Source of the DNA: Lysobacteraceae bacterium NML93-0793
GTDB taxonomy: Bacteria; Pseudomonadota; Gammaproteobacteria; Xanthomonadales; Xanthomonadaceae
Reading direction: 5' to 3'
NCBI GenBank assembly: GCA_002324875.1
Contig: NTJG01000011.1
Coordinates: forward strand, 1 to 64,000
Length of the DNA: 64,000 nt
Shown: positions 55,753 through 64,000 of the stretch, piece by piece
Layout of the letters: each line of letters opens with the position of its first letter
How positions within the stretch are numbered: the stretch's first letter is position 1
The notes under the pieces: model-generated
What the model was told of the DNA's origin: nothing
Databases searched by the model: none
Seen by the model: only the letters and a program-made list of their open reading frames with translations
Program-made: the position numbers and the translations under genes

Positions 55753-57300
55753 ATGACCTCGTTCGATCCGCAGTCCGCCTCCCAGACCCGCGCCGGCGTG
55801 TGGGAGCCGTCGCTCGACCAGCATGCCCGTCTCGATGCGGACATGATCGGGCAGACCCCCTGGGACCCGGCCGCCGGGCGCACGGGTGCCGGGCAGGGGA
55901 CGGACGCGGCGGCCACCCGGATCGACGGCGAGGCCACGAACGAAGGCGGGCGCACCCGCTCGCAGACCACCGACGGCAAGCCGGTGCTGATCGATCCACT
56001 GCACCAGTCGGCCGAGGTCACGATCACCCGCGAGCGCACCGCGGTCGAGCAGGGCGGTCAGCTCTATGCGGTCTCCGACCAGCTGGTGATCGCCACCGGC
56101 AACGGCAACGACAGCGTCCGGGTAACCCCCGGCAGCAACGGCGCGCTCGCCCTCGACGTCAATGGCGAGCGCTACGCGCTGGATCTGGCCGCAGGCCAGG
56201 AGATCACCATCCGTGGCGGCGACGGCGACGACACCATCGAGGTGGCCGAAGGCGTGACGGTGAACTTCGTCATCGAAAGCGGCGACGGCGACAACACCAT
56301 CACCGCACTCGGCGCGGGCGACGACCGCATCACCGGCGGTGCAGGCCGCGACACGATCACCGTCGGCGCCGGCAACAACTACGTCGATGGCGGCGCCGGC
56401 GACGACACCATCCAGGTGGATGGCGCGGGTCGCAATGTGCTCTACGGCGGCGACGGCGCGGACCGCATCACCGCAGGCCGGGGCCTCGACTACGTCGACG
56501 GCGGTGCGGGCGACGACCGCATCGAAGGTGTGGCCGGCAACAACGTGCTGATCGGTGGCACCGGCACCAACACCATCCTCACCGGCACCGGCAACACACG
56601 CGTGTACGCCGGCGACGACAGCACCGTGATCAACGAGGGCGGCGAGGCGGTGGTCTACGCCAGCGAGGCGATCGGCGATCGCATCAGTGCCGAGAACGGG
56701 GGCCAGACCACCGTGGTCAACGTGGTCATCGATCCCGCGCTCGGCCGCAGCCTCCGCATCGAGGGCACGGACGCGTTCGTGAGCCGTGTGCAGGCCGACA
56801 TCGACATGCTGCGCGCCTCGCCCAATGGCCAGCAGATGCTGGCCGAGTTCGACCAGGCCGCCGCCAGCGGGCATGTCGTCACCATCCGCGAACTGCAGAA
56901 CGAGCAGAACGGCTACGCCAGCATGGTGCCCGGCTACATCCGGAACGGGCAGGCCGGCCCGGCGAGCGACGTGACGATCTCCTACAACCCGCAGTTCTTC
57001 CTCGAGGACCTGCCGGCGCCGTCGGTGATCCTGTATCACGAGATGTCGCACGCCTTCAACGGCGTCACCGGCACCTTCATGCCGGGTGCGTTCACCGGCA
57101 CCTCGACGCCCGACGACGCACGCGACGCGGCCGCCGGCGTGCCCAATCTCGAGCGTCAGGCCGTCGGTTTGCCCAGCAGCCACCCCGAATACGACTATGG
57201 CAACGGGCGGGTCACCAGTTCCAATCCCCAGGCCTTGACCGAGAACGGCATGCGCGGCGAGATGGGGCTGGACCTGCGCCCGAGCTACGCGCTGCCCTGA
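55753..57300 (+). CDS. Predicted M91 zinc metallopeptidase with RTX-like glycine/aspartate repeats
   Basis: 515 aa. Residues about 150-265 carry RTX-like nonapeptide repeats (GGDGDDTIEV, GGAGRDTITV, GGAGDDTIQV, GGDGADRITA, GGAGDDRIEG), a calcium beta-roll in secreted proteins. The C-terminal third is M91-like, the family of type III effector proteases NleD/HopH/XopG: YNPQFFLEDLPAPSVILYHE, with the zinc site HEMSH at 429-433, then NLERQAVGLPSS and LTENGMRGEMGLDLRPSY, the family's typical end. There is no N-terminal signal peptide, so export by type I or III secretion or lysis is possible. No secretion genes are adjacent. The substrate is unknown. Confidence 0.78.
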   Translation: MTSFDPQSASQTRAGVWEPSLDQHARLDADMIGQTPWDPAAGRTGAGQGTDAAATRIDGEATNEGGRTRSQTTDGKPVLIDPLHQSAEVTITRERTAVEQGGQLYAVSDQLVIATGNGNDSVRVTPGSNGALALDVNGERYALDLAAGQEITIRGGDGDDTIEVAEGVTVNFVIESGDGDNTITALGAGDDRITGGAGRDTITVGAGNNYVDGGAGDDTIQVDGAGRNVLYGGDGADRITAGRGLDYVDGGAGDDRIEGVAGNNVLIGGTGTNTILTGTGNTRVYAGDDSTVINEGGEAVVYASEAIGDRISAENGGQTTVVNVVIDPALGRSLRIEGTDAFVSRVQADIDMLRASPNGQQMLAEFDQAAASGHVVTIRELQNEQNGYASMVPGYIRNGQAGPASDVTISYNPQFFLEDLPAPSVILYHEMSHAFNGVTGTFMPGAFTGTSTPDDARDAAAGVPNLERQAVGLPSSHPEYDYGNGRVTSSNPQALTENGMRGEMGLDLRPSYALP

Positions 57301-57398
57301 TCCATCGGCCGATGCGCGGTGTCCGGCATGACGCGGCGTGAACACGTCGCGGACCGCGCACCGCTACTCTCGTTCCCGTCGTCATCGAAGGTCCACGC

Positions 57399-58067
57399 AT
57401 GACACCGGTTCGCACTTCAGGTTCAAAGCACCCGGGACTCGCCGCTGCGGCGGCGCTGCTGTTCGCGCTCGTGCAAACAAGCGCCTGTGCGCAGACTTCT
57501 CCCCACCGGGTCCTGGCCGCCAACGAGACTTCCCCCATGTCGTCGAACTCCACGCGCGTCGAATCGGACGGCCTCGTTCTGGATGTGCGCTTCGAAGCGC
57601 GTGCCGGTGCACCGCTGCGTGTGCACTACCGTGTGCAGAACACCGGTCGCGAACCAGTGGCCGTATTCGACCGTGGTGACCGTCATGCGGTGCTGACGAA
57701 GCGGCAGGCGACGGGCGATGTCGGTCAGCCCGGGACGCGCGACGAGGGCAATGGCGACGTCACGCTGTCGCATGTCGCCCGGCCGTTGCCGGATCCGTCG
57801 CCCACGCTGCCGCCGGTGCCGCTGGCAGCGAAGCTACCGGCCGGCGACATGCTCGAAGGCACGTTCACCGCGTCGCCGATGACGCTCGATACGCCCAAGC
57901 GTCTGCGCTGGTGTCTGGGCGTCTCCGCATTCGAGCCCGCGCACTTCAGCAGTCCCGAACAGGTGGACGGTGTCGAGATCTGGCTTGCGAGCTTCGACGA
58001 AGCGTCGCGACAGACGACCATCTGTACGCCGTGGTTCGATATCGCCAGCAGCGCATTCGAAACCTAG
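57399..58067 (+). CDS. Exported protein of unknown function
   Basis: 222 aa. Not recognised. Signal peptide or lipoprotein signal (GLAAAAALLFALVQTSACAQ). The mature part has an immunoglobulin-like beta pattern (LVLDVRFEARAGAPLRVHYR, VQNTGREPVAVFDRG) and lone Cys residues near the C-terminus (LRWCLGVSAF, TTICTPWFD). It lies 98 bp after the M91 gene in the same direction; co-transcription is possible. Confidence 0.7.
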   Translation: MTPVRTSGSKHPGLAAAAALLFALVQTSACAQTSPHRVLAANETSPMSSNSTRVESDGLVLDVRFEARAGAPLRVHYRVQNTGREPVAVFDRGDRHAVLTKRQATGDVGQPGTRDEGNGDVTLSHVARPLPDPSPTLPPVPLAAKLPAGDMLEGTFTASPMTLDTPKRLRWCLGVSAFEPAHFSSPEQVDGVEIWLASFDEASRQTTICTPWFDIASSAFET

Positions 58068-58216
58068 ACGCGCGCCGGCGCGGGTCAGCTCGTTCCAGGT
58101 CGAAGATTGGCTTCGACATTGAAGTGAAAATGTCACCCCTGCCATTCAATACGAGTGCCTGTTCGATTTTCCCGAGCGGCAATCAATCTCGATTTGAGGC
58201 AGCGGAATTCTTTGCT

Positions 58217-58302
58217 CGTCATTCCCGCGAACGCGGGAATCCAGCGACTTCGCGCTTCAGGATGCCCAAGGCGCTGGATCCCCGCGTTCGCGGGGATGAC
58301 GT
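58217..58302. repeat. Inverted pair of palindromic intergenic repeats
   Basis: CGTCATTCCCGCGAACGCGG (58217-58236), continuing GAATCCAG, is mirrored by CTGGATCCCCGCGTTCGCGG (58274-58293), continuing GGATGACG. Each unit is itself a palindrome around the GCGAACGC/GCGTTCGC turn. This is the dispersed proteobacterial repeat found in many copies in Xanthomonadaceae. The rest of 58068-58497 has no recognisable gene. Confidence 0.8.
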
Positions 58303-58497
58303 CGTTGTTGATCGGCTTCCAAGGTCAAGAGTCGGCAGAGACGAAAGCGCCGACGGGGTCCGACTCCAGTCAGCGCGGTGCCAGGGGTAGCAGAGCCACG
58401 GTGTCGTCGATCCGGATCCGCACCAGCGAAGCGCGCTCACCTCGTTCCCCTCTCTCGGACGGAGGAGGGCCGAGGGTGCCGAGCGGTTCCGACTTCA

Positions 58498-60549
<2,052 letters not shown>

Positions 60550-60804
60550 GGAACCCCTCCCAGAGTCGGTATGCCAAGACTGAACAGCGGTGATGCGCGC
60601 CGACTATCGCACAGGGTGTGCCGGCAGGCGTGCTGCGATGCGGGGCGAGCGAACCGGGGTCACGAGCGCCGCGGTGGCCGTGATCGCCGGGCCTGCGGTA
60701 CTGAATGCGCAGCGCGGGCCGTGAGACTGAACCTGCCCGGCCCATACGGGCTCGCAGGGATGGCAAAGCCCCGGGGCCGGACGCATCATTGAAGCGTTCA
60801 CTCC

Positions 60805-62037
60805 ATGACGACGCGTGCCATGCCTGCTTCCCTGACCGATTTCCTCGCCGGTGGCCTGCTCCAGTTCGGCTGGGGCGCGATGCTGGTCTATCTGTTGATC
60901 GCCACGCAGCTGACGATCTTCGCCGTCACCTTGTACCTGCACCGCAGCCAGGCGCATCGCGGTGTCGATTTCCACCCGGTGATCGCGCACTTCTTCCGGT
61001 TCTGGACGTGGCTCACCACGTCGATGATCACGCGCGAGTGGGTGGCGATCCATCGCAAGCACCACGCCAAGTGCGAGACCGAGGACGATCCGCACAGCCC
61101 GCGCTTCAAGGGCATCAAGCGGGTGTTCTGGCAGGGCGTGGAGCTGTATCGCGAGGCGCGCGGCATGCGCGCCGACATCGAGCAGTACGGCAAGGGTGCG
61201 CCCGACGACTGGATCGAGCGCAGGCTCTACACGCCGTGGGCGACGTTCGGCCCGACCCTGCTGCTGTTCGTGAGCTTCGCGCTGTTCGGTTTCAAGGGCG
61301 TCGCGGTATGGGCGATCCAGATGGCGTGGATTCCGTTCTGGGCCGCGGGCGTCGTCAACGGCCTCGGCCACTGGTGGGGCTACCGCAACTTCGAGACCAC
61401 CGACACCGCGACCAATCTCACGCCGTGGGGCGTGTGGATCGGCGGCGAGGAGCTCCACAACAATCACCACGCATTCCCGTCGTCGGCCAAGTTCGCACTG
61501 CGCAAGTGGGAGTTCGACATCGGCTGGGCGGTGATCAAGGCGCTGGAATCGGTGGGCTTGGCCAAGGTGCTGCGGGTCGCGCCGTCGCTCGACGTGCGCC
61601 CGAACATCCACGTGCCCGACACCGACACGATGAAGGCGCTGCTCACCCACCGCTTCCAGGCGATGACCGACTACCAGCGCAACGTGCTGACACCGGCGCT
61701 GCGCGAGGAAGCGCAGGCGGCGGGCGCCAGGTTGCGCGCGCTGCTGCCGCGCAAGCTGCGCAAGCTGCGCAAGGGCCTGGTCGACGACGGGCGCTGGCTG
61801 GCACCCGATGCGCGCGCGCAGCTGCAGCAGTGGGTGGAGCAGCGTCCGCGCATCCGCACCCTGGTCGAATACCGCGCCCGCCTGGCGGCGGTGCTCGAGG
61901 CGCGCTCGCACAATGCCAGCGATGCCCTGCACAACCTGCAGGTCTGGTGCCGCGAGGCCGAGGCGACGGGCATCCGCGCGCTGCAGGAGTATTCGGCGCG
62001 GCTGAAGGGCTATTCGCTGCAGAGTGTCCGCGCCTGA
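60805..62037 (+). CDS. DesA-type acyl-lipid/acyl-CoA desaturase
   Basis: 410 aa membrane desaturase. The three di-iron His boxes are present: HRSQAHRG, HRKHHAK and HNNHHAF. Hydrophobic segments lie at about 18-45, 145-170 and 180-200. The long charged C-terminal region (LRALLPRKLRKLRKGLVDDG to the end) is shared with Pseudomonas DesA-like enzymes. It inserts a double bond into membrane acyl chains, controlling fluidity. ATG 60805; an alternative internal Met lies at codon 6. Confidence 0.9.
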   Translation: MTTRAMPASLTDFLAGGLLQFGWGAMLVYLLIATQLTIFAVTLYLHRSQAHRGVDFHPVIAHFFRFWTWLTTSMITREWVAIHRKHHAKCETEDDPHSPRFKGIKRVFWQGVELYREARGMRADIEQYGKGAPDDWIERRLYTPWATFGPTLLLFVSFALFGFKGVAVWAIQMAWIPFWAAGVVNGLGHWWGYRNFETTDTATNLTPWGVWIGGEELHNNHHAFPSSAKFALRKWEFDIGWAVIKALESVGLAKVLRVAPSLDVRPNIHVPDTDTMKALLTHRFQAMTDYQRNVLTPALREEAQAAGARLRALLPRKLRKLRKGLVDDGRWLAPDARAQLQQWVEQRPRIRTLVEYRARLAAVLEARSHNASDALHNLQVWCREAEATGIRALQEYSARLKGYSLQSVRA

Positions 62038-62066
62038 GCGCGCGGACGCCCCACGTACGGCGCCTG

Positions 62067-62420
62067 GTGCGGTCCGTTCGACGGCCCGCGTGGGCCTGTG
62101 CGCTCGTACTGACGTGCGGTCTGACATGTGCAGTGTCGGCACAGGTTACCCAGACGCGTGATTACCTCGAACGCATGGACGCCGATGGCGACGGCCGCGT
62201 CTCGCTGGCCGAGTACCAGGCCTGGATGCGTTACGCGTTCGACCGGATGGACCGCAACGGCGACGGCACGCTGACGCCCGACGAGTTGCCGGGCGGCAAG
62301 GGGCGCCCGGTCACGCTGGCCGAGCACATGGCCAAGCTCGCCGCCACGTTCAACCGCCAGGACACCAACCGCGACGGCTTCCTGGATACGCGCGAGCTGG
62401 CGGCGCCGCCTCAGCGCTGA
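62067..62420 (+). CDS. Exported EF-hand calcium-binding protein
   Basis: 117 aa from a GTG start. The signal peptide (RRPAWACALVLTCGLTCAVSAQ) has basic n-region and AxA-like site. It has three EF-hand loops: DADGDGRVSLAEY, DRNGDGTLTPDEL and DTNRDGFLDTREL, all with calcium ligands at positions 1, 3, 5 and 12. It lies 29 bp after the desaturase gene. GTG 62067 is the only start giving an intact signal; no ATG precedes it. Confidence 0.75.
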   Translation: MRSVRRPAWACALVLTCGLTCAVSAQVTQTRDYLERMDADGDGRVSLAEYQAWMRYAFDRMDRNGDGTLTPDELPGGKGRPVTLAEHMAKLAATFNRQDTNRDGFLDTRELAAPPQR

Positions 62421-62634
62421 TTGCCGTGCGCGCGCCGCGGCGTGCCCCCCGGTCGCGCGTGCCCACATACCACGCGCCTCGATGGCCGCACGTGCGCAGG
62501 TGTCGAGCGTGCGTTTTGCATCGCCGGGTGATCGTGCGGATTGCCGCGCGCACTGCGGGATGCGCGCGCACCGTGCCGGTGCCGGCGCGGGGCGTCGCCT
62601 GAGCCGGCGATGCCGTGTTCCCGATCCCGCCTGA

Positions 62635-63153
62635 TCAGCGGCGGCAGGCCGCCGCGAGTACCGGGTCGTCCTCGCGCAGCGTGCGCCATTGCGCGTTGGC
62701 CAGCGAGCCGTCTTCGGCGAAGCGCACCTGGTCGACGAGATCGGCACGCCGCTGCCGTGCGCAGTCGAAGACCACGCCGAACTGCCGAGACGGCTCCCAG
62801 CGTCCGACCAGCAGCACCTGGGTCAGTACCTGGTCGGGATGCGCCGGATTGCGCCGGTCGAAGCGGTGGTCGATCGCGATCAGGCGATTGACCTGCGGCA
62901 CCACGTAGGTCCACGGGCGATACCACGCGCGTACCTCGTTGGTAGAGGCAACTTCGATTTCGGCCGGGTAGTTCGCCGTCACCCGATCGAGCCACGAGTA
63001 TTCCAGCCAGACCGCCATCCCCAGCATGCCGAGTCCGGCCGCAGCGGGCATCACCCAGCCGGGCAGCCGCTTGCGGACGAGGACATTGAGCATGAGGGTG
63101 ACGCCGGCGAGGCCGAAGCCGGCGGCGATGATCGCGATGAATTCCAGCAGCAT
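62635..63153 (-). CDS. Membrane protein of unknown function
   Basis: 172 aa. Not recognised. Two N-terminal hydrophobic helices (LLEFIAIIAAGFGLAGVTLM and WVMPAAAGLGMLGMAVWLE) are followed by a soluble domain (WYRPWTYVVPQVNRLIAIDH, QFGVVFDCARQRRADLV). It lies downstream of the symporter gene in the same direction. Similar proteins occur in related genomes but without an assigned role. The stretch 62421-62634 to its left holds no gene. Confidence 0.75.
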   Translation of the reverse strand: MLLEFIAIIAAGFGLAGVTLMLNVLVRKRLPGWVMPAAAGLGMLGMAVWLEYSWLDRVTANYPAEIEVASTNEVRAWYRPWTYVVPQVNRLIAIDHRFDRRNPAHPDQVLTQVLLVGRWEPSRQFGVVFDCARQRRADLVDQVRFAEDGSLANAQWRTLREDDPVLAAACRR

Positions 63154-63291
63154 GGAGAGTCCTGTGGTGCGCCGCGAGCAACGCGGCGCGGGGAGGCGAT
63201 CGCGTGACCGCCGTGTGGATCGGTGTCATCGGTGCTGGCCGCATCGTCGCATGCGTCGGCGCGGACGACACATCGGTCTTCCGGATATGGA

Positions 63292-63326
63292 ACGGCCCGC
63301 CCTCCGCGCAGCGAAGGACGGGCCGT
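63292..63326 (-). terminator. Terminator-like hairpin after the symporter gene
   Basis: ACGGCCCG (63292-63299) pairs with CGGGCCGT (63319-63326), extended by CCT/AGG across one mismatch. On the minus strand it is followed only by TTCC, so it is a modest terminator. Confidence 0.6.
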
Positions 63327-63346
63327 GGGTCATGCCGGAACCTGAC

Positions 63347-64000
63347 TCAGTGGTCCACGGCCACACCCGCGCCGCGCGGGACGCGGATGCTTTCCACCAG
63401 TGCCTGCACGCGTTCCGGCGTCGGCTTGGTGAACAGCATGGTCACGTAGGCGGCGATGAAGTTGAGCATCGCACCCACCGCACCGAACGACAGCGGCGAG
63501 ATGCCGAACAGCCAGTTCTCGGGCGTGTTGGGCAGCATGTTGGTCTCGGGAATGAAGAACCAGCCGAGGTACGTGAAGATGTACAGGCAGGTCGAGATCA
63601 GACCCACCAGCATGCCCACGACGGCGCCGGCGGAGTTCATCCGCTTGTAGAAGATGCCCATCATGATCGCCGGGAACAGCGACGACGCCGCGAGTCCGAA
63701 GGCCAGGGCCACGGTTTGCGCCGCGAATCCAGGTGGATTCATGCCGAGCCACGTTGCGACCACGATGGCGGCGGCCATCGAGATGCGTGCGGCCAGCAAC
63801 TCTCCCTTCTCGCTGATGTTCGGTTTGAAGGTCGCCTTGATCAGGTCGTGACTGATCGCGGACGAGATCGCCAGCAGCAGGCCGGCCGCAGTGGACAGTG
63901 CCGCTGCAAGACCGCCGGCCGCGATCAGGCCGATCACCCAGCCGGGCAGCTGCGCGATCTCGGGGTTGGCCAGCACCAGGATGTCCTGGTTGAACGTCAC
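63347..64000 (-). CDS. Sodium:solute symporter (SSS family), C-terminal part, runs off the window
   Basis: 217 aa visible. Five to six membrane segments; SSS features ISSAISHDLIKATF and GLAASSLFPAIMMGIFYKRMNSAGAVVGM, here in two adjoining pieces. The C-terminus ESIRVPRGAGVAVDH resembles the acetate/VC_2705-type symporters. The N-terminal half is beyond position 64000. Likely substrate acetate or another short acid. Confidence 0.85.
   Translation of the reverse strand: MTFNQDILVLANPEIAQLPGWVIGLIAAGGLAAALSTAAGLLLAISSAISHDLIKATFKPNISEKGELLAARISMAAAIVVATWLGMNPPGFAAQTVALAFGLAASSLFPAIMMGIFYKRMNSAGAVVGMLVGLISTCLYIFTYLGWFFIPETNMLPNTPENWLFGISPLSFGAVGAMLNFIAAYVTMLFTKPTPERVQALVESIRVPRGAGVAVDH

Noticed and set aside
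58217..58302. CRISPR-like repeat
   Set aside because: Only two inverted copies with no regular spacers; it is a dispersed palindromic repeat.

Overview
The window is a very GC-rich, densely packed bacterial chromosome segment from the Xanthomonadaceae/Lysobacteraceae, most likely a Lysobacter- or Luteimonas-like organism. The evidence is the protein sequences (tolC-pcm, short class I IlvC, IlvG plus a small IlvM-type subunit, ThrA-B-C, a 944-aa TonB-dependent receptor), REP-like palindromes, and an integron beside ilvD, which is the known chromosomal location of Xanthomonas integrons. No rRNA, tRNA or CRISPR was seen.

Layout. 1-2.7 kb: a truncated pepQ fragment abutting a RutE-like nitroreductase, a YceI lipoprotein, a pirin and a small CHCC zinc protein. 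2.7-7.8 kb: envelope sugar and lipid genes (GT4 glycosyltransferase, O-antigen ligase family protein, LpxL-like acyltransferase, WaaA). 7.8-16.5 kb: tolC, pcm, a TetR regulator divergent from an RND adaptor and pump, and an HD-GYP protein. 16.8-22.6 kb: a chromosomal integron of lower GC with a full-length integrase reading right and an array of five cassettes reading left (aadA-like, histidine phosphatase, three unknowns). An IS110-family element has inserted into one attC site. 22.6-34.9 kb: a complete branched-chain amino acid cluster on the minus strand (ilvC-ilvG-ilvM-ilvE-ilvA-leuA, leuC-leuD-leuB, ilvD), headed by a leader peptide and intrinsic terminator. 35-36.6 kb: topoisomerase IB and a BON protein. 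37-42 kb: thrA-thrB-thrC preceded by a threonine-rich leader peptide. 42-46.8 kb: an MCP-like sensor, a TPP riboswitch with thiC, and a DUF4136 lipoprotein. 47-53.5 kb: a membrane-anchored winged-helix/TolB-like regulator and an AraC regulator next to a TonB-dependent receptor. 53.8-64 kb: receiver-HDOD protein, soluble and membrane pyrophosphatases, a predicted M91 metallopeptidase with RTX-like repeats, a desaturase, an EF-hand protein and a partial sodium:solute symporter.

How parts work together. ThrA-B-C makes threonine from aspartate semialdehyde, IlvA deaminates it, and the Ilv/Leu enzymes carry 2-ketobutyrate and pyruvate to Ile, Val and Leu. Both units are headed by short leader peptides rich in the end-product codons, and both leaders seem to be read from near-identical promoters that place +1 at or near the leader ATG.

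Most interesting signal: the noncoding 5' end of the IS110 element folds into two internal-loop stem-loops whose guide strands match the attC target and the element's own ends around a CT core. This is what is expected of a bridge RNA, here specifying an integron recombination site.
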